Assembly: GCA_934635515.1 (NCBI GenBank)
Contig: CAKTZK010000059.1
Coordinates: 1-9,341 of the forward strand
DNA from: an uncultured Oscillospiraceae bacterium
Lineage (GTDB): Bacteria; Bacillota_A; Clostridia; Oscillospirales; Oscillospiraceae
Length of the DNA: 9,341 nt
Direction of reading: 5' to 3'
Shown here: piece by piece, positions 1 to 7,106 of the stretch
Numbering within the stretch: position 1 is the first letter of the stretch
Layout of the letters: the number at the start of each line of letters is the position of its first letter
The notes under the pieces: generated by a model
Databases searched by the model: none
Told to the model about the DNA's origin: nothing
The model's input: only the letters and a program-made list of their open reading frames with translations
Translations under genes and position numbers: made by a program

Positions 1-657
1 CACCTGGTCATTGCCACCCAGCGTCCCTCCGCCGACGTCATCACGGGCCTGATGAAGGCCAACATCCCCAGCCGCATCGCCTTTGCCGTGGCCTCCTCCA
101 TGGAGTCCCGGATCATTCTGGACACCCCCGGCGCTGAGAAGCTGGTGGGTAAAGGCGATATGCTTTACGCCCCTTTGGGCGAAGGCAAGCCCCGGCGCGT
201 CCAGGGCTGCTTCATCACCGCGGAGGAGATCGAGCGGGTGGTGGACTTTGTAAAGGAAAAGGGCGAGACAGCCTACTCCGAGGACGTGATCCGCCAGATC
301 GAGCAGGTGGTGCAGGAGAAGGACAAGAAGGGCTCCCCCGCCCCGGATGCCGCCCCGGCGGACGACGGCGACGAGCTGCTCCCCGCCGCCGTGGAGGTAG
401 TTCTGGAAACGGGACAGGCCTCCGTCTCCATGCTCCAGCGGCGGCTGAAGCTGGGCTATTCCCGGGCCGCCCGGCTGGTGGACCAGATGGAGGAGCGGGG
501 CATCGTTGGCCCCTTCGAGGGCTCCAAGCCCCGGCAGCTGCTCATTGACAAGGCCAAGTGGCAGGAGATGCAGATGGGAAGCGAAGAGCCCCAGCCGGAG
601 TTTGACCGGGCCGGGACCATCCGGGACGTATTCGAGAGCCACGACGCCCTGGACTGA
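1..657 (+). CDS. ftsK: DNA translocase FtsK/SpoIIIE, C-terminal part (5' end outside window)
   Basis: The reading frame is open from base 1, so this is the last 218 codons of a gene that starts upstream. The first residues ([16 protein letters not shown], then [12 protein letters not shown] and [13 protein letters not shown]) match the end of the RecA-like motor domain of FtsK/SpoIIIE, the hexameric ATPase that pumps chromosomal DNA through the division or sporulation septum. An acidic, Pro/Ala-rich linker at about residues 98-122 leads to a winged-helix gamma domain (about 123-185; [20 protein letters not shown]), which in this family reads the polar KOPS/SRS guide sequences. A short tail ends in a TGA stop. 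The Walker motifs and membrane segments lie outside the window, so FtsK and SpoIIIE cannot be told apart here. A terminator follows 20 nt downstream, marking it as separate from the pyr operon. Identification as this family is near certain. Confidence 0.95.
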   Translation, partial: HLVIATQRPSADVITGLMKANIPSRIAFAVASSMESRIILDTPGAEKLVGKGDMLYAPLGEGKPRRVQGCFITAEEIERVVDFVKEKGETAYSEDVIRQIEQVVQEKDKKGSPAPDAAPADDGDELLPAAVEVVLETGQASVSMLQRRLKLGYSRAARLVDQMEERGIVGPFEGSKPRQLLIDKAKWQEMQMGSEEPQPEFDRAGTIRDVFESHDALD

Positions 658-676
658 AACGAAAAATACGCTGTGC

Positions 677-704
677 CGGGAGGGCGGGTCATTCCGTCCT
701 CCCG
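677..704 (+). terminator. Intrinsic terminator of the ftsK gene
   Basis: An 11-bp stem with one G-T wobble (677-687 against 694-704) closes a six-base loop (688-693). It is followed by a T-rich stretch, ATTTCCTTATATTTAT. It sits 20 nt after the ftsK stop and before the pyrC promoter, as expected for a Rho-independent terminator separating the two units. The T-run is interrupted by CC and A, so termination may be partial. Confidence 0.75.
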
Positions 705-749
705 ATTTCCTTATATTTATAAATTATATGAAGTCTTGGAAAAAAAGCC

Positions 750-778
750 TTGACTTTCCGCCGAATGTTCTTTATAAT
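750..778 (+). promoter_or_regulatory. Sigma-A promoter of the pyr operon
   Basis: TTGACT (750-755) and TATAAT (773-778) are separated by exactly 17 nt, five of six and six of six matches to the vegetative consensus. The 711-749 stretch upstream is strongly A/T-rich and could act as an UP element. The start point is predicted near A784-G786, giving a leader of only about 25 nt before the pyrC start codon. That leaves no room for an attenuator or riboswitch downstream of this promoter. Confidence 0.88.
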
Positions 779-796
779 GCTCCAAGCATGTAAAAA

Positions 797-804
797 AGGA
801 GGGG
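797..804 (+). promoter_or_regulatory. Ribosome binding site of pyrC
   Basis: AGGAGGGG lies six bases before the ATG at 811 and is a near-perfect complement to the 16S rRNA tail. With the strong promoter just upstream, it fixes the start of the first gene of the operon. Confidence 0.85.
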
Positions 805-810
805 ACAGTT

Positions 811-2082
811 ATGGAGTGCCGCTTGAAGAATGTTCAGCTTTTGGCCAACGGCGTTTTCCACCGTGCGGAGGTATTGGTTTCTGACGGAAGAATTGTTTCC
901 ATCGGAGATCGTGTTCCCTGCTCTCCGGACACTGTTTCCGTTGATCTTCATAATGCCGTTTTATTTCCCGGTTTCGTTGATGTGCATGTGCATCTTCGAG
1001 AGCCGGGATTTTCTTATAAAGAGACCATCCGGTCCGGGACGATGGCGGCGGCCCACGGCGGTTTTGCCCACGTGGCGGCCATGCCCAACCTCAGCCCGGT
1101 GCCGGACTGCCCCGCGGCTCTGGAGGAGGAGCAGCGGCTGATCCGGGCATCGGCCGCCGTACACGTGCACCCCTACGGCGCCGTCACCGTGGGCGAGCAG
1201 GGGCAGAAGCTGGCGGACCTGGCGGCTCTGGCCCCGGACGTGGTGGCCTTTTCCGACGACGGCAAGGGGATACAGAGCGAGAGCATCATGCGCCAGGCCA
1301 TGGAGGCATGCAGGCGCCTGGGTAAGATCCTGGCCGCTCACTGCGAGGACAACAGCCTCCTCCACGGCGGATACATCCACGACGGTGTCTACGCCCGGGC
1401 CCACGGCCACCGGGGTATCTGCTCGGAAAGCGAGTGGGGGCAAATCGCCCGGGACGTGAAGCTGGCGGAGGAGACGGGATGCGCCTACCATGTGTGCCAC
1501 GTGTCCGCCAAGGAGAGCGTGGAGATCATTCGGGCGGCCAAGAGCCGGGGGGTAGACGTGACATGCGAAACAGCGGCCCACTACCTGGCCTTTACGGACG
1601 AGGATCTGCAGGAGGACGGCCGGTTTAAGATGAACCCGCCCCTGCGGAGCCGGGCGGACCGCCAGGCGCTGATAGAGGGCCTGCTGGACGGCACCATCGA
1701 CATGCTGGTCACGGACCACGCCCCCCACAGTCGGGAGGAAAAGGGCCGGGGCCTGGAAAAGAGCGCCATGGGTGTTGTGGGCCTGGAGACCTCCTTCGCG
1801 GCGGCCTACACCCACCTGGTAAAGCCCGGCATCCTCTCCCTTTCCAAGCTGGTGGACCTGATGCACGGCGCGCCCATGCGCCGCTTCGGCTGCGGCACGG
1901 AGCTGGCCGTGGGCCAGCCTGCGGACCTGACCGCCTTCGACCTGGAGGAGAGCTACACCGTGGACCCGGAGAAATTCCTGACCCTGGGACGGGCCACCCC
2001 CTTTGCGGGCACGGAGCTTACGGGTGTGTGCAAAATGACCATGATCGGCGGAGAGATCGTATGGGAGGAGAAAGCCAAGTGA
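811..2082 (+). CDS. pyrC: Dihydroorotase, type I (PyrC)
   Basis: This 423-residue cytosolic amidohydrolase reversibly cyclises N-carbamoyl-L-aspartate to L-dihydroorotate, the third step of UMP synthesis. The binuclear zinc site can be followed along the chain: DVHVHLREPG with H59 and H61, D150 in FSDDGKG, H177 in AAHCED, H230 in HVCHVS, and catalytic D302 in VTDHAPH. The spacing matches the characterised Bacillus type I enzymes, in which an Asp (here D150) rather than a carboxylated Lys bridges the metals. The length is normal. The ATG at 811 is chosen for its strong binding site and family-typical N-terminus. It is the first gene of the operon, and its stop overlaps the pyrK start. The first 70 or so codons are much more AT-rich, with many T-ending codons, than the rest of the gene; the break is near 1020, just after the HxH motif. 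Identification is secure. Confidence 0.97.
   Translation: MECRLKNVQLLANGVFHRAEVLVSDGRIVSIGDRVPCSPDTVSVDLHNAVLFPGFVDVHVHLREPGFSYKETIRSGTMAAAHGGFAHVAAMPNLSPVPDCPAALEEEQRLIRASAAVHVHPYGAVTVGEQGQKLADLAALAPDVVAFSDDGKGIQSESIMRQAMEACRRLGKILAAHCEDNSLLHGGYIHDGVYARAHGHRGICSESEWGQIARDVKLAEETGCAYHVCHVSAKESVEIIRAAKSRGVDVTCETAAHYLAFTDEDLQEDGRFKMNPPLRSRADRQALIEGLLDGTIDMLVTDHAPHSREEKGRGLEKSAMGVVGLETSFAAAYTHLVKPGILSLSKLVDLMHGAPMRRFGCGTELAVGQPADLTAFDLEESYTVDPEKFLTLGRATPFAGTELTGVCKMTMIGGEIVWEEKAK
2064..2070 (+). promoter_or_regulatory. Ribosome binding site deciding the GTG start of pyrK
   Basis: GGAGGAG lies inside the end of pyrC, eight bases before the GTG at 2079. Starts at 2028 or ATG 2061 are open in frame, but neither has a comparable site at suitable spacing and both would add residues that do not look like the family N-terminus. 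Confidence 0.75.
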
Positions 2083-2807
2083 ACGAGGTTTACTATACTA
2101 TAGCGGAAAACAGCCACCTGGCCTCCGGCGTGTACCGGCTGCGCCTGGAGGGCGATACATCGGCCATTACCAGGCCGGGCCAGTTTCTGGAGCTGCGTCT
2201 GCCGGGCTTTTTCCTGCGGCGGCCGCTGTCCATCTGCGACTGGGACGACGGAAGCGTGACCATTCTTTATAAAGTGGTAGGCGGCGGGACGGACTGGCTG
2301 CGCACCTGCCAAACGGGCCAGACCCTCTCGGCTCTGACGGGGCTGGGCAACGGCTTTGACGTGGACGCCTGCGGCGCCGTTACGGCGGTGGTGGGCGGCG
2401 GCATCGGCATCGCGCCTATGTACGGCCTGGCGGGGCGCCTGCTGGCAGCGGGAAAGACACCTGTAGCGGTGCTGGGCTTCAACAGCGCATCCGACCGCTT
2501 TTATGACGAAGAATTCCGGCGGCTGGGCGTGGAGACCATCGTATCTACCGCCGACGGCAGCTATGGGGTGCGGGGCTTTGTCACCGACGCCCTGCCGGAA
2601 AAATATGACCTTTACTGCGCCTGCGGGCCGCTGCCCATGCTCCGGGCCCTGTGCGGCGCGGCGGACCGGCCCGGCTTTCTCAGCCTGGAGGCCCGGATGG
2701 GCTGCGGCTTCGGCGCGTGTATGGGCTGCACCATCCAGACACTCTCCGGCCCCCGGCGGGTGTGCAAGGAGGGGCCGGTATTCCGAAAGGAGGAGCTTCT
2801 ATGGTAA
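2079..2807 (+). CDS. pyrK: Dihydroorotate dehydrogenase B, electron transfer subunit (PyrK)
   Basis: This is the FAD and [2Fe-2S] subunit that carries electrons from the PyrD FMN to NAD+ in the PyrD2-PyrK2 complex of Gram-positive bacteria. With the GTG start it has 242 residues, near the family norm. In order it shows a ferredoxin-reductase-type beta-barrel (about 1-95) with the flavin motif RRPLSI at 47-52, a nucleotide-binding domain starting with GGGIGIAPMY at 106-115, and a C-terminal cluster site with Cys 209, 214, 217 and 229 (C-x4-C-x2-C-x11-C), the PyrK signature. The start overlaps the pyrC stop by four bases (GTGA), and the stop overlaps pyrD by seven, so translation is probably coupled and subunits made in balance. 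Starts at ATG 2061 or ATG 2028 would lengthen it by 6 or 17 residues; the GTG has the best-placed binding site. Function is secure; the exact start is likely. Confidence 0.95.
   Translation: MNEVYYTIAENSHLASGVYRLRLEGDTSAITRPGQFLELRLPGFFLRRPLSICDWDDGSVTILYKVVGGGTDWLRTCQTGQTLSALTGLGNGFDVDACGAVTAVVGGGIGIAPMYGLAGRLLAAGKTPVAVLGFNSASDRFYDEEFRRLGVETIVSTADGSYGVRGFVTDALPEKYDLYCACGPLPMLRALCGAADRPGFLSLEARMGCGFGACMGCTIQTLSGPRRVCKEGPVFRKEELLW
2788..2795 (+). promoter_or_regulatory. Ribosome binding site deciding the ATG start of pyrD
   Basis: AGGAGGAG sits five bases before the ATG at 2801, within the last codons of pyrK. It selects this ATG over in-frame starts further upstream (from 2651), which would only read pyrK sequence in another frame. 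Confidence 0.8.
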
Positions 2808-3718
2808 ATACAGCCGTCACGCTCTGCGGCATCGGGCTTGATAACCCGGTGATCCCGGCCAGCGGCACCTTTGGATACGGGTACGAGTTCGCGGAGCTTT
2901 ACGATATAAACTGCCTGGGCACCTTTTCCTTCAAAGGTACAACCCGCGAGGCGCGCCTGGGAAATCCCCAGCCCCGCATTGCCGAAGCACCCGGCGGGAT
3001 GCTCAACGCCGTGGGTCTGCAAAATCCCGGCGTGGACGCCGTTATCGCCCGGGAGCTGCCCCGGCTGCAAAGGGTATTCCATAAGCCGGTGATGGCCAAC
3101 GTCAGCGGCTTTTCCGTGGACGAATATGTGGAGGTGTGCCGCAAGCTGGACGCCTGCGAGCAGGTGGGCTGGCTGGAGGTGAACATCTCCTGCCCTAACG
3201 TCCACGGCGGCGGCATGAGCTTCGGCACCGACCCCAAGGCGGCCGCCGCCGTCACCGCCGCCGTAAAGGCCGCCGTGAAAAAGCCGGTTATTGTGAAGCT
3301 GTCGCCCAATGTAACGGACATCGCCTCCATCGCCCGGGCCTGTGAGGAGGCCGGGGCCGACGCCATCAGCCTCATCAACACCGTGATGGGCATGCGCATC
3401 GACCTAAACCGGCGCCGGCCGCTGCTGGCCAACGGCACGGGCGGCCTGTCCGGCCCGGCCATCTTCCCCCTGGCCGTGCGGATGGTCTGGCAGGTGTACG
3501 AGGCCGTCGGCATCCCCGTCATCGGCATGGGCGGCGTAAGCTCAGCCCGGGACGTGATCGAGCTGATGCTGGCCGGCGCCACCGCCGTGGAGGTAGGCGC
3601 GGCCAACCTGACAGACCCCTTCGCCTGCCAAACTATCATCCGGGAGCTGCCCCGGGTCATGGAAGAATATCATATTACCAATTTAGCCCAGATCACAGGA
3701 GGTGCGCACCATGGGTAA
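2801..3718 (+). CDS. pyrD: Dihydroorotate dehydrogenase B, catalytic subunit (PyrD, class 1B)
   Basis: This 305-residue FMN enzyme oxidises dihydroorotate to orotate and passes electrons to PyrK. It is a single TIM barrel. The start has [10 protein letters not shown] (21-30). FKGTT (44-48) holds the presumed FMN-binding Lys45. GNPQPRIAE and [11 protein letters not shown] (from residue 54 to 77) form the substrate loop. EVNISCPN holds Asn128 and the catalytic base Cys131; a Cys at this place marks class 1, whereas class 2 uses Ser. Lys166 lies in VIVKLSPN, and the FMN phosphate site is formed by GMGGV (242-246) and the VGAAN region (265-269). Class 1B is supported by the adjacent pyrK. The gene overlaps pyrK by seven bases and pyrF by eight. 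Length and motifs are complete, so the call is firm. Confidence 0.97.
   Translation: MVNTAVTLCGIGLDNPVIPASGTFGYGYEFAELYDINCLGTFSFKGTTREARLGNPQPRIAEAPGGMLNAVGLQNPGVDAVIARELPRLQRVFHKPVMANVSGFSVDEYVEVCRKLDACEQVGWLEVNISCPNVHGGGMSFGTDPKAAAAVTAAVKAAVKKPVIVKLSPNVTDIASIARACEEAGADAISLINTVMGMRIDLNRRRPLLANGTGGLSGPAIFPLAVRMVWQVYEAVGIPVIGMGGVSSARDVIELMLAGATAVEVGAANLTDPFACQTIIRELPRVMEEYHITNLAQITGGAHHG
3697..3702 (+). promoter_or_regulatory. Ribosome binding site deciding the ATG start of pyrF
   Basis: AGGAGG lies eight bases before the ATG at 3711. An alternative GTG at 3702 is in frame but overlaps this site, so it cannot use it. Confidence 0.8.
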
Positions 3719-4409
3719 AGACGTTATCATCGCGCTGGACTTTCCCAGCAAGGAAAAGACCCTGGCTTTTCTGGACCGCTTCACGGAGGAGAAGCCCTAT
3801 GTCAAGATCGGCATGGAGCTGTTCTACGCGGAGGGGCCCCAGATCGTCCGGGAGATCAAGGCCCGGGGCCACAGGATCTTTCTGGACCTGAAGCTGCATG
3901 ACATTCCCAACACCGTGAAAAAGGCCATGGCGGTGCTGTCGTCCCTGCAGGTGGACATGGTGAATCTCCACGCCGCCGGCACCCGGGCCATGATGACCGC
4001 CGCCCTGGAGGGCCTGACCCGGCCGGACGGCACCCGCCCCCTGCTCATTGCCGTGACCCAGCTGACCTCCACCAGCCAGCAGAGCATGGAGGAGGAGATC
4101 GGCATCCACCGTCCCCTGGCGGACGTGGTCATCGACTACGCCAAGGGCGCTGAGGCGGCCGGGCTGGACGGCGTGGTCTGCTCACCCCTGGAGGCGGGGC
4201 AGATCCACGCGGCCTGCACCCCGGGCTTTATCACCGTGACCCCGGGCATCCGCTTTGCCGGCAGCAAGTCCGACGACCAGGTTCGCATCACCACCCCCGC
4301 CAAGGCCCGCCAACTGGGCTCGGACTACATCGTTGTGGGCCGTCCCATCACCCAGGCGGACGACCCGGTGGCCGCCTATCGCCGCTGCGTAGAGGAGTTC
4401 GTAGGATAA
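3711..4409 (+). CDS. pyrF: Orotidine 5'-phosphate decarboxylase (PyrF)
   Basis: This 232-residue enzyme decarboxylates OMP to UMP, the last step of the pathway. It has the bacterial type I barrel and a complete active site: D10 in IALDFP, K32 in VKIG, and the D59-x-K61-x2-D64 charge network in [18 protein letters not shown] (177-181) and VVGRPI (208-213) bind the phosphate. The numbering runs one behind the Bacillus subtilis enzyme (D11, K33, D60, K62, D65). The ATG at 3711 is selected by the AGGAGG eight bases upstream; it overlaps the end of pyrD by eight bases. Only three bases separate its stop from the HAD gene. This is the short group of about 230 residues, not the longer archaeal/mycobacterial-like type that occurs in some other bacteria. 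Identification is secure. Confidence 0.97.
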   Translation: MGKDVIIALDFPSKEKTLAFLDRFTEEKPYVKIGMELFYAEGPQIVREIKARGHRIFLDLKLHDIPNTVKKAMAVLSSLQVDMVNLHAAGTRAMMTAALEGLTRPDGTRPLLIAVTQLTSTSQQSMEEEIGIHRPLADVVIDYAKGAEAAGLDGVVCSPLEAGQIHAACTPGFITVTPGIRFAGSKSDDQVRITTPAKARQLGSDYIVVGRPITQADDPVAAYRRCVEEFVG

Positions 4410-4412
4410 GCC

Positions 4413-5063
4413 ATGAGATGGGATCTGATACTCTTTGACCTGGACGGAACGCTCACCGAGTCCGGCCCCGGCATTATGAAATCCGCCCAGTACGCCCTGC
4501 GCGCCTACGGCATGGAGCGGCCCTGGCAGGAGCTGGCCTATTTCGTGGGCCCGCCCCTGAGCGAGACCTTCGCAGACTTCGTTCCGCCGGAGGAGATCGG
4601 GGCCATCGTTGAAAAGTTCCGGGAATATTACCGGGCGGAGGGCTGGCTGGACAACAAGCCCTACGCCGGTGTACCGGAGATGCTGACGCGGCTGAAAGAG
4701 GCCGGCTGCAGGCTGTATGTGGCCACCTCCAAGCTGGAGTCCCTGGCGGTGCAGCTGATGGAGCACTTCGGCCTGGCGGACTATTTCGACGGGATCTGCG
4801 GCGCGCCGGAAAATGACCCGGAGGGCAGCAAAAAGGTCAATGTGGTGAAAGCCGCCCTGAAAAAGGCCGGCTGCGCGGACCCGAAGAGGGCCGTCATCAT
4901 AGGCGACCGCAAATTTGATATCCTGGGCGGACACCAGGCGGGTCTGGCGGCCGTGGGTGTGCTTTACGGCTACGGGAGCCGGGAAGAGCTGGAAGAAGCC
5001 GGCGCCGAGGCCATTGCCGCCACGCCGGAGGAAGTTACAAACCTGATTTTATCAGCCAACTGA
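4413..5063 (+). CDS. HAD-superfamily phosphatase in the pyr operon, substrate unknown
   Basis: This 216-residue soluble protein has all four haloacid dehalogenase motifs: FDLDGT with nucleophile D9 and acid/base D11, T105/S106 in VATSK, a Lys at 140/141, and the metal-binding GDRKFD (164-169) with D165 and D169. Residues 15-85, including FVGPPLSETF, form a helical C1 cap as in the phosphoglycolate phosphatase/nucleotidase subgroup. The fold therefore predicts hydrolysis of a small phosphate ester. It sits between pyrF and pyrE, three bases after pyrF and 11 before pyrE, so it is co-transcribed with UMP synthesis. Its own binding site is poor: AGAGGAG is 15 bases away and TAGGATAAG is weak, so translation probably depends on coupling to pyrF. 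A nucleotidase acting on a pyrimidine mononucleotide, or a damage-clearing enzyme, would fit the context, but this is inference. Automatic labels such as phosphoglycolate phosphatase should be treated with caution. Confidence 0.88.
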   Translation: MRWDLILFDLDGTLTESGPGIMKSAQYALRAYGMERPWQELAYFVGPPLSETFADFVPPEEIGAIVEKFREYYRAEGWLDNKPYAGVPEMLTRLKEAGCRLYVATSKLESLAVQLMEHFGLADYFDGICGAPENDPEGSKKVNVVKAALKKAGCADPKRAVIIGDRKFDILGGHQAGLAAVGVLYGYGSREELEEAGAEAIAATPEEVTNLILSAN

Positions 5064-5074
5064 AAGGAGCAGCT

Positions 5075-5722
5075 ATGGAAAGTATTGAACGCCGGATCGC
5101 AGAGGGCCTGTTATCCATTCGCGCCGTGTTTTTTCGCCCGGATGAGCCGTTCACCTGGGCCAGCGGCATCAAGAGCCCCGTCTACTGCGACAACCGGCTG
5201 ATCCTCACCGCCCCCGCTGTGCGCACGGAGGTGGAAACGGCCCTGACGCAGATCATCCGGGAGGAATACCCGGAGGTGGAGGTGCTTATGGGCACCAGCA
5301 CCGCCGGCATTGCCCACGCGGCCATTGTGGGCCACATGATGGGCCTGCCCATGGGCTATGTCCGCTCCTCCGGCAAGGATCACGGCCGCAAAAACCAGAT
5401 CGAGGGCCGGCTGGAGCCGGGCCAGAAGGTGGTGGTCATCGAGGACCTGATCTCCACCGCCGGCAGTGTGCTGGACGTGGTACAGGTCCTGCGGGAGGCC
5501 GGAGCCGATGTGCTGGGCGTGGCCAGCATCTTTACCTACGGCATGGAGAAGGGCCTGACGCGCCTGGCCCAGGCCAACGTGAAAAACCGCAGCCTGACCA
5601 ACTTCGACGTGATCGCCGCCGTGGCGGCAGAGCAGAACTACATTCAGCCGGCTGACATCGCCCGGCTGCTGCAGTTTAGAAACAACCCCGCAGACGAATC
5701 TTGGATTGGAGGAAAAAACTGA
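5075..5722 (+). CDS. pyrE: Orotate phosphoribosyltransferase (PyrE)
   Basis: This 215-residue enzyme transfers the ribosyl phosphate of PRPP to orotate, giving OMP, the substrate of PyrF. It is a type I phosphoribosyltransferase with a clear 13-residue PRPP motif, [13 protein letters not shown] (119-131). The flexible loop [15 protein letters not shown] (97-111) carries the catalytic Lys101 and His103. The N-terminal part [16 protein letters not shown] (26-41) forms the orotate side of the site. The sequence resembles the Firmicutes form. AAAGGAG (5063-5069) is five bases before the ATG at 5075 and overlaps the stop of the HAD gene. One base separates its stop from the pyrB start. Length is normal and no key residue is missing. 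Confidence 0.96.
   Translation: MESIERRIAEGLLSIRAVFFRPDEPFTWASGIKSPVYCDNRLILTAPAVRTEVETALTQIIREEYPEVEVLMGTSTAGIAHAAIVGHMMGLPMGYVRSSGKDHGRKNQIEGRLEPGQKVVVIEDLISTAGSVLDVVQVLREAGADVLGVASIFTYGMEKGLTRLAQANVKNRSLTNFDVIAAVAAEQNYIQPADIARLLQFRNNPADESWIGGKN
5708..5713 (+). promoter_or_regulatory. Ribosome binding site deciding the ATG start of pyrB
   Basis: GGAGGA inside the end of pyrE lies 10 bases before the ATG at 5724. The in-frame TTG at 5706 overlaps this site, so it is unlikely to be used. Confidence 0.7.
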
Positions 5723-5723
5723 C

Positions 5724-6638
5724 ATGAAACACCTGATTGACATCCTGCAGCTGAGCACCCAGGAGATCGACGAGCTGGTGGCCACCGCCAACGACATCAT
5801 CGACCATCCCGATGCCTACGCCCACAAGTGCGACGGCAAGATCCTGGCCACCCTCTTCTTTGAGCCGTCCACCCGCACCCGGCTGAGCTTTGAGTCCGCC
5901 ATGCTGTCTCTGGGCGGCAAGGTGCTGGGCTTCTCCTCGGCCAACAGTTCCTCCGCGGCCAAGGGTGAGAGCGTGTCGGACACCGTGCGCACCGTCAGCT
6001 GCTACTCCGACATCATCGCCATGCGGCATCCCAAGGAGGGTGCGCCGCTGGTGGCCTCCATGCACTCGGAGGTGCCGGTGATCAACGCTGGCGACGGCGG
6101 CCACAATCACCCCACCCAGACCCTGACGGATCTGCTGACCATCCAGCGGGAAAGGGGCCGCTTCAACGACCTGACCGTGGGCTTCTGCGGCGACCTGAAG
6201 TTCGGCCGCACGGTCCACTCCCTCATCAGCGCCCTGAGCCGCTACACCGGCATCAAGGTGGTGCTGATCTCCCCGGAGGAGCTGAAGCTGCCCAGCTACG
6301 TGAAAAGCGAGGCGCTGAAAAAGAACAACATCCCCTATGAGCAGACCACCGACCTGGAGGCCGTTATGCCCCAGCTGGACATCCTCTACATGACCCGCGT
6401 ACAGCGGGAGCGCTTCTTCAACGAGGAGGACTATCTGCGCCTGAAGGACAGCTACATCCTGACGCCGGACAAGCTGAAAACGGCCAAGCCGGACCTGTGC
6501 ATCCTGCATCCGCTGCCCCGCGTCAACGAGATCTCCGTGGCCGTGGACGACGATCCTCGGGCCTGCTACTTCAAGCAGGTGAAAAACGGCCGCTACATCC
6601 GCATGGCACTGATCCTGAAGCTGCTTGGTATTGAATAA
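5724..6638 (+). CDS. pyrB: Aspartate carbamoyltransferase, catalytic chain (PyrB)
   Basis: This 304-residue chain joins carbamoyl phosphate and L-aspartate to give N-carbamoyl-L-aspartate, the first committed step of pyrimidine synthesis. The carbamoyl phosphate site is FFEPSTRTR (45-53). Lys80 in SSSAAKGES is the loop residue reaching into the neighbouring subunit. Arg101, NHPTQ (128-132) and HPLPR (262-266) complete the active site and carry phosphate and aspartate contacts. The length suits the enterobacterial-type class B enzyme, in which catalytic trimers bind PyrI dimers, and pyrI follows directly 14 bases later. The ATG at 5724 is chosen over a TTG at 5706. pyrB is the seventh gene, so the first pathway enzyme is encoded near the end of the operon. 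Identification is secure; the holoenzyme form is inferred from the neighbouring pyrI. Confidence 0.97.
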   Translation: MKHLIDILQLSTQEIDELVATANDIIDHPDAYAHKCDGKILATLFFEPSTRTRLSFESAMLSLGGKVLGFSSANSSSAAKGESVSDTVRTVSCYSDIIAMRHPKEGAPLVASMHSEVPVINAGDGGHNHPTQTLTDLLTIQRERGRFNDLTVGFCGDLKFGRTVHSLISALSRYTGIKVVLISPEELKLPSYVKSEALKKNNIPYEQTTDLEAVMPQLDILYMTRVQRERFFNEEDYLRLKDSYILTPDKLKTAKPDLCILHPLPRVNEISVAVDDDPRACYFKQVKNGRYIRMALILKLLGIE

Positions 6639-6644
6639 GGAGGG
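6637..6644 (+). promoter_or_regulatory. Ribosome binding site of pyrI
   Basis: AAGGAGGG overlaps the pyrB stop codon and lies eight bases before the ATG at 6653. This arrangement supports coupled and strong translation of the regulatory chain. Confidence 0.75.
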
Positions 6645-6652
6645 CTACGAAC

Positions 6653-7072
6653 ATGATTATTGACGCAATTTCCAACGGTATCGTTATCGACCACATCTCC
6701 GCCGGCCGGGCCATGGACCTTTACAACATTCTGGGTCTGGACAAGCTGGACTGCACGGTGGCCCTGCTGAAAAACGTGGTCAGCAGCAAGCTGGGCCGCA
6801 AGGACATCATCAAGATCGACCGCATCCTGGACCTGGACTGGGATGTCATCGGCTATGTGGACCCCGGCATCACCGTGAATATCATCAAGGACGGCCAGCG
6901 GGTGGAAAAGCGCCAGCTGAAGCTGCCTGAGCGCATCACCAACGTCATCCGCTGCAAGAATCCTCGCTGCATCACCTCCGTGGAGCAGGAGCTGCCCCAG
7001 GTCTTCACCCTGACCGACCGGGAAAAGCGCACCTACCGCTGCCTGTACTGCGAGACCAAGGCCGAGCAGTGA
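6653..7072 (+). CDS. pyrI: Aspartate carbamoyltransferase, regulatory chain (PyrI)
   Basis: This 139-residue protein is the non-catalytic chain that binds nucleotides and makes the PyrB trimers allosteric. The N-terminal nucleotide-binding domain keeps IDHISAG with D13/H14, GRKDIIKI with Lys54, and Lys86 a few residues before LPERI. These align with Asp19, His20, Lys60 and Lys94 that contact CTP/ATP in the E. coli protein. The C-terminal zinc domain has Cys101, 106, 130 and 133; the spacing C-x4-C-x23-C-x2-C is the same as in E. coli (109, 114, 138, 141). This domain docks onto PyrB. At 139 residues it is a little shorter than the 153-residue E. coli chain, mostly at the two ends. It is the last gene of the operon, with a hairpin 34 bases after its stop. 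CTP/UTP inhibition is likely from the conserved pocket but is not proven by sequence. Confidence 0.96.
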   Translation: MIIDAISNGIVIDHISAGRAMDLYNILGLDKLDCTVALLKNVVSSKLGRKDIIKIDRILDLDWDVIGYVDPGITVNIIKDGQRVEKRQLKLPERITNVIRCKNPRCITSVEQELPQVFTLTDREKRTYRCLYCETKAEQ

Positions 7073-7106
7073 TGTCCTGCCCGGCGGGAAAATACCGTCT
7101 GTAAAA

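Noticed and set aside
506..793. 95-codon plus-strand frame crossing the end of ftsK, the terminator and the pyrC promoter
   Set aside because: It overlaps ftsK out of frame and runs through clear regulatory sequence; there is no binding site at its start.
788..793. ATG-TAA start-stop pair in the pyrC leader as a regulatory minimal upstream frame
   Set aside because: It lies only a few bases after the predicted transcription start and has no Shine-Dalgarno sequence, so ribosomes are unlikely to use it.
780..801. E. coli pyrC-like start-site switching, with CTCC at 780-783 pairing with GGAG of the ribosome binding site
   Set aside because: Only four base pairs are possible, and transcripts would have to start two to five bases after the -10 element, nearer than usual. 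The idea cannot be supported without mapped 5' ends.
961..1866. 301-codon minus-strand open frame opposite pyrC
   Set aside because: pyrC has complete catalytic motifs in the plus strand; the antisense frame has no features of its own.
4413..5063. Naming the HAD gene gph (phosphoglycolate phosphatase)
   Set aside because: The motifs define only the HAD fold and the cap type. The operon context does not point to phosphoglycolate, and substrate cannot be assigned from sequence.
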